A stretch of DNA of 43,724 nucleotides from Planctomycetia bacterium (lineage in GTDB: Bacteria; Planctomycetota; Planctomycetia; Planctomycetales; Planctomycetaceae). The translations under genes and the position numbers were made by a program. Below are positions 1-13,470 of the stretch, piece after piece (position 1 is the first letter of the stretch; every line of letters starts with the position of its first letter). The DNA lies in assembly GCA_026400935.1 (NCBI GenBank), contig JAPLNX010000128.1, forward strand, positions 1 to 43,724, given 5' to 3'. The notes beneath the pieces are model-generated. The model did not search any database. It was not told the origin of the DNA and saw nothing but the letters and a program-made list of their open reading frames with translations.

Positions 1-1
1 C

Positions 2-1645
2 GTCTATGTGATTCCAGGAGAAGAAGAGAAGGACGGACCAACGCAAGCAGCGGCAGATGTGCCGAAGCGGCGATCGACGATCGAGTGGCGACATTACCTC
101 GCGACCGTTGGCGTCATTGCCGTGTGTGGTTTGTTTGGCTTGTTGACACGAAGCCTCCACATGGCCGAAGCCAACATCGTGATGGTCTTCCTGCTTGGAG
201 TGGCTGTTGTTGCCACGCGACTCGGTCGCGGACCGGCAGTCCTCGCGGCTGTGGCGAGCGTGCTGATCTTCGACTTTTGTTTTGTGCCGCCGTACTACAG
301 CTTCTCTATCAGCGACACTCAATACGCGCTGACCTTTGTCGTGATGCTCGGAATCGGCTTGTTGATCAGCACGCTGACGGCACGAATCCAAGAGCAATTG
401 AAGATGTCGCAGGCCCAGGAACGCCGGACTGCTTCGCTGTATCGGCTGACAAAACAGATCAGCGAATTGTCCGGTTCCGACTTTTTGATTCGCACCGCCG
501 GTAAACAGCTTTCAGAAATCTTTGCTGCTGAAGTTGTGATTTATTTACGGGAACGACGGCGAGAAGGTGATCGATCGCTGGGCTCGATCGAATTTGGCTT
601 GCGGACCGGAGAAGAAACCAGCATCGCGAAGCAGCCGATCAATGCGGTTGTCGCGCAATGGGTCGCGGAGCACGATCAGATTGCAGGGGTCGGTACAGAC
701 ACGCTTCCGAATGCGACGGCATTGTTTGTTCCGCTCATTGGTTCTCAACGTACTGTCGGAGCCTTGGGAGTTAAGCCTCAAGATGCCGAACGTTTTCTTG
801 ATCCGGAGCAGCGTCGGCTTCTGGAAACGTGCGCGAGTTTCATCGCGTTGTCCATCGAACGTGACCAGTCCGTTTTAGAGGCGCAAGAAGCTCAACTCGA
901 AGTTCAATCGGAACAGCTTCGTAGTTCTCTGTTGAGTTCTGTATCGCACGATTTGCGTACGCCGTTGGCCTCGATTACCGGAGCTGCGTCGAGCTTGCTT
1001 GATGTTTCGACAGACCAGGAATCGGCAGCGCGACACGAATTGTTGCAGACGGTTGTCGAAGAATCGCAGCGACTCGCACGTTTGTTCGACAACTTGTTGG
1101 ATATGACTCGGCTGGAGTCCGGAGTCGTCACACTCAACAAGCAATGGCAAGTCCTGGAAGAGATCATCGGTTCGGCGCTGGCTCGCGTTCGGCGATTGCT
1201 GAGCCAGTATGTGATACACGTTGATCTGCCGTCAGACCTGCCGCTGTTGTTATTGGATGGAGTGTTGATCGAGCAGGTCTTCGTCAACTTATTTGAGAAC
1301 GCCGCTCGTTACACACCAGCCGGTAGTCACATCACAGTGAGCGCGAAGGCATTGAACCATCGTGTCGAGATTCGTGTGGCTGATAACGGACCAGGGATTC
1401 CATCGGGAAGCGAAGTCAAAATCTTTGAGAAGTTCTTCCGCGCTACAACGAGCACCCCTGACGGGCGACGTGGAGTCGGACTTGGACTGGCGATCTGCCA
1501 AGGAATCGTTCAGGCTCACCACGGTTACATTCAGGCTCGTAACCGACACGAAGGGGGTGCCGAGTTCTTGATCTCGATTCCTTGCGACGAACCTCCACCG
1601 CGAATTCTTTTGGAAGAAGCGGAATCGAATCCTGCTCCTCAATAA
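2..1645 (+). CDS. kdpD: KdpD-type sensor histidine kinase, 5'-truncated by the window edge
   Basis: C-terminal part of the membrane sensor kinase that controls the KdpFABC potassium transporter through KdpE. The frame is open to the window edge, and the first residues (VYVIPGEEE) look like the end of the cytoplasmic Usp-like region, so the GTG at 8 is probably internal and the N-terminal KdpD/Usp domains lie outside. Visible in order: a DUF4118 block of four closely spaced membrane helices (about residues 28-125 from the GTG), a GAF-like domain (about 165-290), a HisKA helix with phospho-acceptor His in SHDLRTPL (about residue 313), and a HATPase with N-box NLFENAARYTP, G1 DNGPGIP and G2 GVGLGLAI. 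Motif order matches KdpD closely. The stop is 13 bases before the kdpE ATG, so the two are surely cotranscribed. The kdpFABC genes are not in view. Confidence 0.9.
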   Translation, partial: VYVIPGEEEKDGPTQAAADVPKRRSTIEWRHYLATVGVIAVCGLFGLLTRSLHMAEANIVMVFLLGVAVVATRLGRGPAVLAAVASVLIFDFCFVPPYYSFSISDTQYALTFVVMLGIGLLISTLTARIQEQLKMSQAQERRTASLYRLTKQISELSGSDFLIRTAGKQLSEIFAAEVVIYLRERRREGDRSLGSIEFGLRTGEETSIAKQPINAVVAQWVAEHDQIAGVGTDTLPNATALFVPLIGSQRTVGALGVKPQDAERFLDPEQRRLLETCASFIALSIERDQSVLEAQEAQLEVQSEQLRSSLLSSVSHDLRTPLASITGAASSLLDVSTDQESAARHELLQTVVEESQRLARLFDNLLDMTRLESGVVTLNKQWQVLEEIIGSALARVRRLLSQYVIHVDLPSDLPLLLLDGVLIEQVFVNLFENAARYTPAGSHITVSAKALNHRVEIRVADNGPGIPSGSEVKIFEKFFRATTSTPDGRRGVGLGLAICQGIVQAHHGYIQARNRHEGGAEFLISIPCDEPPPRILLEEAESNPAPQ

Positions 1646-1658
1646 CGGCAACTTGAAA

Positions 1659-2357
1659 ATGTCACCGAGTTCTCCGCTCATCTTGTTGGTGGAAGATGAC
1701 CTTCCGATTCGAAGGTTGTTACGCACGACGCTCTCGGATGAAGATTATCGATTGGTCGAAGCAGAGACGGGACAAAAGGGATTGCGAGAGGCATTACAGC
1801 AACCGCCAGACCTTGTGATTCTTGATCTCGGTTTGCCAGACATGGATGGCCAGGATGTTCTGCGTCAGCTTCGTGACTGGCTTCGGGCACCGATCATCGT
1901 GTTGTCCGCGCGCGATCAAGAACGACAAAAGATCTCTGCACTCGATGGAGGTGCCGACGATTATCTGACCAAGCCGTTTAGTACCGGCGAATTGCTCGCT
2001 CGAATTCGAGTGGCGCTTCGTCATGCGACTCGGCTTCCAGGGGATTCGGAGTCTTCCGAATTCGTGTGCGGCGGTCTGAAAGTCGATCTCGCCGCTCGTC
2101 GAGTGTTCGTGGATGAGACTCCCGTCAAATTGACCGCATTGGAATACAAGCTCTTGGCAACGTTAGTTCGCCATGCCGGTAAAGTGCTGACTCATCGCTT
2201 CCTCTTGAAGGAAGTTTGGGGACCGGATCAGGTTCAAGAGCTGCACTACTTGAGAGTCTTTATGGCCGCTCTTCGCCGCAAGATCGAAGCGGACCCCGCT
2301 CAGCCACGTTACTTGCTGACCGAACAAGGTGTCGGCTATCGACTGGCAGACGAGTAA
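1659..2357 (+). CDS. kdpE: KdpE-type response regulator (OmpR/PhoB family)
   Basis: Transcriptional regulator of 232 residues and presumed partner of the adjacent KdpD. The receiver domain (about 6-120) has the acidic pair D13/D14, phospho-acceptor D56 in VILDLGLPDMDG and the conserved K105 in LTKPF. The C-terminal winged helix (about 130-230) has the family pattern LTALEYKLLATLVRHAGKV and ends with a GVGYRL-type hairpin. I chose ATG 1659 over the in-frame TTG at 1653 because ATG is the stronger codon and receiver domains normally begin just before the acidic pair. The Shine-Dalgarno is weak, consistent with translational coupling to kdpD. By family knowledge, phosphorylated KdpE activates kdpFABC under potassium limitation; the target operon is not visible here. 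Confidence 0.9.
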   Translation: MSPSSPLILLVEDDLPIRRLLRTTLSDEDYRLVEAETGQKGLREALQQPPDLVILDLGLPDMDGQDVLRQLRDWLRAPIIVLSARDQERQKISALDGGADDYLTKPFSTGELLARIRVALRHATRLPGDSESSEFVCGGLKVDLAARRVFVDETPVKLTALEYKLLATLVRHAGKVLTHRFLLKEVWGPDQVQELHYLRVFMAALRRKIEADPAQPRYLLTEQGVGYRLADE

Positions 2358-2490
2358 GAAGGGTACTCGAACCGCTTGGATCAATGCGGTCTGGCATTGG
2401 CACTTCCTAGAAAGAGCGGCACAATCGCTCCATTCTGTGGCTCGTCACGCCACGATTGGAAGTTCCCATCAAAACCACTGAGAGTCCGTC

Positions 2491-5400
2491 ATGAGTTGCG
2501 TCGCACGCATACCGAAGTTGTTAAGACTTCAGACGCTGATGACCGGAACGTTGCTCTTGAGTCTTGGCATGTTTGTGTGCCGAGAAGTGCTCGCTGACAC
2601 ATTACGAAGTGCCCCCAATGCTGAGACGGTTGTGCCGCAAGGGGTGACGCATCTGAACAACGATGTGATGTTGCGACGCTGGTTGAAGGACGGTCGGGCT
2701 CGGCTGGACGCTGGAAAGGTGGCGGAAGGATTGACGTTGTTGCAGCGAATTTTGGATCGCGGTGATGACGGGTTTGTGCGCATGCAAACGACGGGGCCGC
2801 TGGTTGAAGTACGGTTCGAAGCGTTGAGGAACTTGAGTTCATTGTCGTCGAACGACCGATTGATCTACGAGAAACTCTTTGGGACGCAGGCAAGGCAGTT
2901 GTTTGAACGAGCGAAGTCGACGGGACATCCGACCGATGCGATGGAAGTCGCGCGGCGTTTTTTTCACACGTCAGCGGGGTTCGATGCGGCACGCTGGTTG
3001 GCAGTGCGTTGGCTGGATCGAGGCGAAGCTCGAACGGCGGCACGGATGTGGGAACGCTTACTGGGAGAGCAAGCGCATCAAGAGCGGATGACGGCGACAG
3101 TACGGATGCAGGCCGCGATCGCGTTTCGGACGGTGGGTCAAGAAGGTCGCGCGATCGAAGTTCTTGGTCGGCAGAATGAGGCGACGTTCAAGATCGCGGG
3201 TGAGACGCGGAACTCAGATCAAGTGGCCGAATTCATCAGTGCGATGGCCTTGAATCATCGGGAAGCGACCACCGGAGAATGGCTGATGCCTGCCGGAAGT
3301 CTGTCGCGAAATGCCGCGAGATCGGGGAGCGTGCCATGGTTGAATCCGTTGTGGTCAGTTTCGCTGTTCGGTGGCATTGATGAATCAGCTCAGCAGCGGG
3401 AATGGCTGAAGTGGCAGGAGACACATCCGCAGCCGCTGTTGTCCGTGGTCGGTGAACCGGTTGTCGTACGCGATCAAGTGGTGACACGCGACTCACAAGG
3501 GATCGTCGCGTTTGAATTGAGTTCCGGGCGGGTCGCGTGGCGATATCAAACTCGACTGCCGACCGCTGATTTGATTCGCGCAGTCACGTTGCAATCGCTG
3601 ACTGATCGTGACTTGGCGAAGGGTGTTCAAGAGGGTTACGCGAGCAATTCAGCGTTGGGGACATTGGCGACCGACGGACGGTTCATCTTCGCGGTTGAAG
3701 CAGTTGCGACGGGTGCAAACGCGAACAACCCGCCAGTGAAAGAGGATGACGAGCGAGATCTCTCCGCTGACGTTTTTGGTGATGAGCAACACTTAAAAGT
3801 GCTGACTCAACTGATCGCGTTGCCGATCGCGTCGCTGGAAGCAACGACAAAGAACAGTGCGGCAGAAGCATCGGCACCAGTTCGCGAGATCAAGCCAGTT
3901 TGGGTACTTGATGGACCGAAGGTCGCGACAAAACTCAGTGAGCCTGGGAGCAGTGCTCACTTCTTGGGATCGCCGGTCGTTGTTGACGGTTGCTTGTACG
4001 TGATCGCCGAAATGTTTTCTCGCAGTTCTTTTGAGACGCAGAAAGTCGGGCAACTGAGTCTGCTCGCGATTGATGCGCAGACGGGCGAGTTGTTATGGGG
4101 CCAAGGATTGGCGTTAGTCGATCAGCCGTTTTTTCGAGGCGATCAAAAAGGCCGGCGGAATCCGATCGGTTCTCCGTCGGTCGCAGATGGCATGTTGATT
4201 TGCCCGTTGGAGCTGGGCCGCATGTCAGGGCCGAACTTCGGCAACATGCAGGTGAATCTGGTTGTCGGTGTGGACTTGGTGACGGGGCGGCAGCGTTGGG
4301 TGTATCAAGACCGAGCGGTACATCACAACGACCCGCAGGTTGACGCCGAACGTTTGGGGGGGCTGCCGTCGTGGCCGGTGATTCATCGCGGTTGTGTGGT
4401 TTGGTTGCCGCGCGGTTCGGAGCACATTCATTGCTTGGACTTGATGACCGGGCAATTGCGTTGGAAAGTGGCGAAAGCAGATGCATTGGCTGTCGGTGCG
4501 GTGACAGACGAATTGGTCATTTTGATTGGACCACGCGAAGTGCGTGCGATCCCGTTTTCATTGGACAGGCAAGTGGGAGGCGCGGCAGCTCCTACGGTCT
4601 GGACGCAACGTCTGGGTGCGATCACTGGACGCGGTGTGCGAGTCGGTGAGCACTATCTCGTTCCTTTGAAGTCGGGCCGAGTGGGTCAGTTGGAACTCGC
4701 AACGGGACTCGATAGGGGACTCACGTTGCGTCGCACGTTTGAGTCGCAGGAACCGGACAAGAACTCATTGCTGCAGTCATCCGAAAGTCTGCCGTTTGCG
4801 TGGCCGGGGAATCTGATTGTCGCTGAAGACATCATCTTGTCGCAGGGACCAAGTCAGTTAGTCGCGTACCCGCAGGCTCACGCGGTGTTGGCGTCGATGC
4901 CGAAGTCTCCAACGTCGATTGAACAGAAACTGAAGCAAGCAGAATTGTCGATGCTACTGGGTGCAAGCGGATCGACGATCACCGAATTGCAAGAAGTACT
5001 CAAACTTGATTTGCCACCGGGACTGCGTCTGCAAGCGGAGAAGCAACTGCGCGAGTCGCTGTATCTCGAACTTGATCGCGAACCGCGACAGGCAGAGGTG
5101 CTGCTGGCACAGTTGGCTCCGCTGGCGAAGACGACGCAGGAACGCTCGCGGTTGCTGAAGCGTCAGTGCGAGATCTCGTTGTTGAGCGATCCAGTGAAGA
5201 CAGTGAGTGCCGCACGCGAACTGGCCGCATTGCCGATTGAACAAGAGATGGATCTTGAAGACCACGAGCAGTTTGTCACGTCGGTTGAGACATGGGCTCG
5301 TGGTATTCATCGGCAAGTGCGTGCTCGTGTGGAAAAGAACCCAGATGAAGCGAATCGAGTTCTGGCGGTATTGCAGCATGAACGCGATGAATTGTTGGGT

Positions 5401-7254
5401 TCTCGCGATCTCGCTGCGTTGCGACGCTTCGTGCAGATTCATGCGGATTGGCCGCTGACGTTTGAACTCCGCTTTCATTTGGCCGAACTACTCCGTCAAC
5501 GCGGCGAGTTTCAAGAAGCGGAATTGCTGCTGATCCGCTATCGAATGCACAGTGATCCACGAATTGCTGCCGCTGCGACCGTGCAATTGTTGCGGCTGTG
5601 GGAACAACTCGGTTTACACGCTCTGGCCGCGAATCTCTTGAGCGAATTGGAAGAACGATTTGGCGACGTTGAATTGCCGTGTTCCGATGTGCCGCAAGGT
5701 GCCGACCAAATTGGGAAGCTGTTGGGAAAGCCTCTGACCGGTCGTAATTTCGTAGCGTCATTTTCTCGCAACAGTCAAACGTGGGTCGCGTTCGCTCGAC
5801 GACAAAGTCCGGATTGGGACGTGCTGCGAGTCGCCATTCAAGAAGACCGTAGTCGGATGGGGAGTTTGACGCTGGTGGAGGCGTATGACCAATTTCGCCG
5901 TCGCTATCAAACTCCCGCGAACATGGGGGTCAATCTGTTTGAGAAGCCTTTGACCTTTGGGCCGAAAGGTGAATCAGCGTGGCAGATCGTTGATAAAGAC
6001 AGCGGAGTTGTTGTTGGGATACTCGACAACATGGAACGTGTTTTCTATCCGAGCAGTCAACCGGCGAATGCGGCGATTGCGACGACTCACTTCCTGCCGC
6101 TTGGCGGCCCCGCGCGAATGCGCGGTGTGTCGTTGTTGGAACGCGATGCGGGTGACGGTTCGTGGGAGCGGATATTTCTCCCTCTTAAAGTAACGGACGA
6201 ATTCCCACGAGTCGGACCTTACGGGCCGTCGTTCTGTGCGTTTCAGTCGCGACAGCATTTGATCGTCGTTGATCCAGCAAATGGCAAAACCTTGTGGCAT
6301 CGAGCGAACCTCGAAGCGCAAGTGGGCTTGTTCGCGGAAAATGAATGGGGGCTGTTCGGCGATCAGGAAGCGCTGGTGTTGTTCAATCAGGACTTCGCGT
6401 CTTACACGGTTTACGAAACGGCGACAGGCCGCGAACTGCGTCGCGGAAAACTCAGTATCGACCTGCAACAGAATCGGCGGGTATTTGGACGCAAGCTGTT
6501 TTATTTCACAGAAGCGAGCAAGGATCGCACTGAACCGAGCAACGGTCGACGAATGCGTTTGTGGGATCCACTCACCGACACAAACGACATTGATGAGCCT
6601 TACACCGGACGCCCGTTGTTTTCGATGTCGGCGGACGGCGAATTAGTCATCGTCTCACCGAATGGTCGCGTGCGTGTGATTGATGTGCATGACAAGCTGA
6701 TGAAGCTCGATGTGAGCTTGCCTGCCGAATATGTCTTCGGCGTCAACGCGCCGCTTAAAGTTTTTTCGGACCACGATCGCTATTACGTCAACCTGCAACG
6801 TAGCGTCCTAGACGCAGGTCGAACACCCGCAAATTTTTACCTGAGCGATTCGCTACTGCCGAAGATCGACATCCAAGGTGAGCTGTATGCGTTCGCTCGA
6901 CCGGCTGCGCCCCAGCCGGTCGAGACGGCGAAAGGCCCTCTCGGAAAACGCTTGTGGACGCGATACATGCCACAGCGTACGTTCTTGCGACAGGAACAAA
7001 CTCGCCTGCCGTTCCTCGTTGCACTCAGTCGCCAACAAGATCGCCAGAACAACACCAAAGCGTCAATCCGCTGCGATGCCTATGACGCGCAGACCGGAAA
7101 TTCGCTCGGCTCAAACGAGCACATCCTCCCGACCCGCTTCGTGCAGGCTCAGCTCGATGTCACAGCCAGTCGGCTGACGCTGCGCGGAACGCACACCAAC
7201 GTAACGCTCGACTTCGACAAGAACCGGCAACGAGTCGATATGTCGGATGATTGA
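2491..7254 (+). CDS. Very large secreted PQQ-like beta-propeller / helical-repeat protein
   Basis: A 1587-residue exported protein. It has a Sec signal peptide (basic start, hydrophobic core LMTGTLLLSLGMFVC, cleavage near VLA-DT). After a TPR-like helical stretch (about 45-240) come BamB/PQQ-type propeller blades: SQGIVAFELSSGRVAWRYQ (about 333-351), AIDAQTGELLWG (about 525-537) and LDLMTGQLRWK (about 648-658). A helical region (about 810-1066) separates these from a second set of blades, including VVDPANGKTLWH (about 1259-1270) and VYETATGRELRRG (about 1307-1319). Such proteins are probably periplasmic or surface scaffolds; no catalytic residues were recognised. The gene starts 133 bp after kdpE in the same direction and converges on smc with a 33-bp gap. 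Two short palindromes lie in frame within it (4573-4595 and 6896-6924). Its specific function is unknown. Confidence 0.85.
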   Translation: MSCVARIPKLLRLQTLMTGTLLLSLGMFVCREVLADTLRSAPNAETVVPQGVTHLNNDVMLRRWLKDGRARLDAGKVAEGLTLLQRILDRGDDGFVRMQTTGPLVEVRFEALRNLSSLSSNDRLIYEKLFGTQARQLFERAKSTGHPTDAMEVARRFFHTSAGFDAARWLAVRWLDRGEARTAARMWERLLGEQAHQERMTATVRMQAAIAFRTVGQEGRAIEVLGRQNEATFKIAGETRNSDQVAEFISAMALNHREATTGEWLMPAGSLSRNAARSGSVPWLNPLWSVSLFGGIDESAQQREWLKWQETHPQPLLSVVGEPVVVRDQVVTRDSQGIVAFELSSGRVAWRYQTRLPTADLIRAVTLQSLTDRDLAKGVQEGYASNSALGTLATDGRFIFAVEAVATGANANNPPVKEDDERDLSADVFGDEQHLKVLTQLIALPIASLEATTKNSAAEASAPVREIKPVWVLDGPKVATKLSEPGSSAHFLGSPVVVDGCLYVIAEMFSRSSFETQKVGQLSLLAIDAQTGELLWGQGLALVDQPFFRGDQKGRRNPIGSPSVADGMLICPLELGRMSGPNFGNMQVNLVVGVDLVTGRQRWVYQDRAVHHNDPQVDAERLGGLPSWPVIHRGCVVWLPRGSEHIHCLDLMTGQLRWKVAKADALAVGAVTDELVILIGPREVRAIPFSLDRQVGGAAAPTVWTQRLGAITGRGVRVGEHYLVPLKSGRVGQLELATGLDRGLTLRRTFESQEPDKNSLLQSSESLPFAWPGNLIVAEDIILSQGPSQLVAYPQAHAVLASMPKSPTSIEQKLKQAELSMLLGASGSTITELQEVLKLDLPPGLRLQAEKQLRESLYLELDREPRQAEVLLAQLAPLAKTTQERSRLLKRQCEISLLSDPVKTVSAARELAALPIEQEMDLEDHEQFVTSVETWARGIHRQVRARVEKNPDEANRVLAVLQHERDELLGSRDLAALRRFVQIHADWPLTFELRFHLAELLRQRGEFQEAELLLIRYRMHSDPRIAAAATVQLLRLWEQLGLHALAANLLSELEERFGDVELPCSDVPQGADQIGKLLGKPLTGRNFVASFSRNSQTWVAFARRQSPDWDVLRVAIQEDRSRMGSLTLVEAYDQFRRRYQTPANMGVNLFEKPLTFGPKGESAWQIVDKDSGVVVGILDNMERVFYPSSQPANAAIATTHFLPLGGPARMRGVSLLERDAGDGSWERIFLPLKVTDEFPRVGPYGPSFCAFQSRQHLIVVDPANGKTLWHRANLEAQVGLFAENEWGLFGDQEALVLFNQDFASYTVYETATGRELRRGKLSIDLQQNRRVFGRKLFYFTEASKDRTEPSNGRRMRLWDPLTDTNDIDEPYTGRPLFSMSADGELVIVSPNGRVRVIDVHDKLMKLDVSLPAEYVFGVNAPLKVFSDHDRYYVNLQRSVLDAGRTPANFYLSDSLLPKIDIQGELYAFARPAAPQPVETAKGPLGKRLWTRYMPQRTFLRQEQTRLPFLVALSRQQDRQNNTKASIRCDAYDAQTGNSLGSNEHILPTRFVQAQLDVTASRLTLRGTHTNVTLDFDKNRQRVDMSDD
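4573..4595. repeat. Short palindromic element inside the beta-propeller gene
   Basis: GTGGGAGG and its near-complement at CTCCTAC form an imperfect hairpin (7 of 8 pairs) around a GC-rich loop. It encodes a run of Gly, Ala and Pro, unlike the surrounding propeller sequence. It may be a decayed dispersed palindrome; no second copy was seen in this window. Confidence 0.3.
6896..6924. repeat. Perfect 12-bp hairpin inside the beta-propeller gene
   Basis: CTCGACCGGCTG at 6896-6907 and its exact complement at 6913-6924 flank a 5-base loop (CGCCC). The segment is in frame and encodes the Ala/Pro-rich stretch ARPAAPQPVE, which looks like a linker. It resembles the other palindromes in this window in style, but not in sequence. 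Confidence 0.6.
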
Positions 7255-7287
7255 AGTGCCGCGGACGCAGATGATTGTCACCGGCGA

Positions 7288-11289
<4,002 letters not shown>

Positions 11290-11335
11290 GGTGCGGATCG
11301 AGTGGAAGGAGGAAGGTTAAAATGTTGGGACGTTG

Positions 11336-11425
11336 CGTAGCCGTCATCGCTCCGCGTGACGAGCCGGTCGTTTCATAAAACTTTGGTGAGCAATCGGTTC
11401 GTCACGCGGAGCGATGACGGCTACG
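11336..11425. repeat. 27-bp perfect inverted repeat between smc and the FlgI-like gene
   Basis: The arm at 11336-11362 (CGTAGCCGTCATCGCTCCGC, then GTGACGA) and its exact complement at 11399-11425 are separated by 36 bases. It occupies most of the 156-bp spacer between the end of the FlgI-like gene and the smc start. No T-tract follows either arm, so a simple intrinsic terminator is not indicated. It is more likely a mobile palindromic element that could form a transcript hairpin ahead of smc. Confidence 0.8.
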
Positions 11426-11445
11426 TACTTTCGGCTTCGCCGCGA

Positions 11446-13470
11446 TTACTTTCGTTTCCAGAACTCATACCAATGACGGTCTTGGCTCGGTGCAGACGGC
11501 TCCTTGCGGGCGTCGGCCAGAGAGGCGTTGCCCTTCGGGTCGGCGTCGGTGAGGTTGTCTTCAGAATCAGGCTTGTCGGAGTTCGGCTTCTTGTCGGATG
11601 ATTCAAGAGCCTCGCTTTGCGACTGCTTGTTCTTGGCTGCTTCGTCGTCTTTCAAATTCGGGACGAAATTCGGGATCAAGTTGGGGTTGCCGAAGCGTAG
11701 TGTCTTGCCTTCGGTGTCGCCCGCCGAGGTTGGCTTGCGAACGTACTCGCGGCCACCTTGCGGCAATGCGTCGATCTCGATGCGACCTGACAAATTCTGT
11801 TGCTTCGAGGCCTGCAATATCATTTGAGCGACGTCCGGATAACTACCGCCGAACTCGACCACCGCTCGAATGACCTCTGCCACGTTTGTCGAAATTTCCT
11901 TGCGCCGATCCGGCTGCCCCGCTTCGTAGCGAGCCACGACGATCTGATCTTTACCCGGTTGAGCCGTCACCCAGATTCGCGGTCCGGCTCGAACGGCCAA
12001 CGGTGTCTTAAACTTTTGGTTGGTTCCAAACAGCACGATTTCGGATCGCCAGTGATGTGTCAAATGAATGATCGACTCACCGGTGGTTGGCAGCATGTGC
12101 AAGCCAAAGAGCTCACGATCGGAAGAATCTTTGAGAATCTCGCCGTTGAGGTACGGATCGCGTTTGTCGAGCGTCCACAAAGCGCGGAAGGCACCGTAAC
12201 GCATTTCAGCACTGTCGATGATTTTTCCGGATTCGTCTTTCTGGGCACTCATTAAATCACGCAACAGCAGATGAGTTTCTGCTTCGTCGAGCGTCGCGAG
12301 GGCAGCGAGTGCATAAACACGGAAGGCTCGTTCTTGAACGGCGCACTCGCCGAGCGTTGTGATTCCGTCGCTCTTGCCGAGATACGTCAGTGCCATCGCC
12401 GAATTGAAACGAACTTCTTGGTCGGGATGTTTGAGTCCTGTCTTGAGGATCGAGACCGCTTGATCGCCGATCGCTTCGAGTTGTAAAGCCGCTTGCTCGG
12501 TTGTGTCGGGATCGAGGAGTTGTGTTTTTAATTTCTCCATCCGGACATGTCGTCCGACTGCCGTTTCACGGAAGGCGATGTTGCGAATGACTTGTAGATA
12601 ACGCGGATAGTTATCCTTATAGCGGGCCAAAACCTTCAGCTCGATCGTCTGATCGGTGAGTGCTTTCGCCAGCGGTTCACGAAGTCCACTTTCGTTGTAA
12701 GCAAAGAAACGATCGCCGATTTTTGAGGCAATCAATCGAGACTGCCGCACGCTGCGAAAGTTGCTGCGTAGTTGCACTCGCAGATCACGTTCTTTTTTGG
12801 CGATCGCACCACCCAGGATTTTGCCACGTAGCTTCACGCCGGTTGCTTCGGACTTGCCTTCGCCGGTCGTCACCAAGATGGGGCCTTTGGCTTTCGCCAT
12901 GACGTGGCCCTTCATCACTCCATGACCTTGGACAACAGCCGCTTCGTAAAGTTCGGTTTCCAATAGCCAGCCACCATTCAAGCTCGTGGTCTTATCACCT
13001 TCCACGACCATCACGGATTCCACGTCAAAAGCTTCTCCCTTTCGAACCAGGGGTGGAAGATATGCGCGAATCTTTACCAGAGCGGTATTGGGCGAACGCA
13101 GAATCGACTCGGGGTCTTTGATGTCTCGCTTTCGCATGTCGTTGACGAGCGCCTCGCGATAAATCGAAGGCGGCGGATCACCGCCTGTTCCATCCAAGCC
13201 AACCACCAGCCCAACACCTTCCAAGACAACCCAATTCGTTCCGGCAAATGCCGTGTAGTCACCGACAAACGGGATTTCGACTTTCGTTTCGAACTCTTTG
13301 TCGGGGTCTTTGTCTTTCCCTTTTTCACCCTTCTTGCCGTCGTCGACGTCTTCGTCTTCTGATTTGTCGGGTGACTGAGAACGAAGCAGCTTGAGTTGCT
13401 GACAACCCACGACGGGGCCGCAAAGCATCAAACCACACAATAACCAAACATAGAGTCGGAACGTCTTCAT
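11446..13470 (-). CDS. FlgI-like (flagellar P-ring type) lipoprotein with HEAT-like repeats
   Basis: 674 residues. The N-terminus is a lipoprotein signal with lipobox VVGC (C23), followed by a charged Asp/Glu/Lys linker (about 33-60). The next region matches flagellar P-ring proteins: LEGVGLVVGLDGTGGDPPPS (about 83-102), then VKIRAYLPPLVRKGEAFDVE and a TSLNGGWLLETEL block (about 130-175). From about 320 come HEAT-like helical repeats (AALQLEAIGDQAVSILKTGL; AMALTYLGKSDGITTLGE), then a second mixed domain and a charged, Ser/Asp-rich C-tail. Genuine FlgI is about 350-370 residues, is not a lipoprotein and has no HEAT repeats. No other flagellar gene is in view, so a structural role in or near the outer membrane is more likely than a flagellar one. 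A GGGAG Shine-Dalgarno sits about 7 bases before the ATG. Confidence 0.75.
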   Translation of the reverse strand: MKTFRLYVWLLCGLMLCGPVVGCQQLKLLRSQSPDKSEDEDVDDGKKGEKGKDKDPDKEFETKVEIPFVGDYTAFAGTNWVVLEGVGLVVGLDGTGGDPPPSIYREALVNDMRKRDIKDPESILRSPNTALVKIRAYLPPLVRKGEAFDVESVMVVEGDKTTSLNGGWLLETELYEAAVVQGHGVMKGHVMAKAKGPILVTTGEGKSEATGVKLRGKILGGAIAKKERDLRVQLRSNFRSVRQSRLIASKIGDRFFAYNESGLREPLAKALTDQTIELKVLARYKDNYPRYLQVIRNIAFRETAVGRHVRMEKLKTQLLDPDTTEQAALQLEAIGDQAVSILKTGLKHPDQEVRFNSAMALTYLGKSDGITTLGECAVQERAFRVYALAALATLDEAETHLLLRDLMSAQKDESGKIIDSAEMRYGAFRALWTLDKRDPYLNGEILKDSSDRELFGLHMLPTTGESIIHLTHHWRSEIVLFGTNQKFKTPLAVRAGPRIWVTAQPGKDQIVVARYEAGQPDRRKEISTNVAEVIRAVVEFGGSYPDVAQMILQASKQQNLSGRIEIDALPQGGREYVRKPTSAGDTEGKTLRFGNPNLIPNFVPNLKDDEAAKNKQSQSEALESSDKKPNSDKPDSEDNLTDADPKGNASLADARKEPSAPSQDRHWYEFWKRK

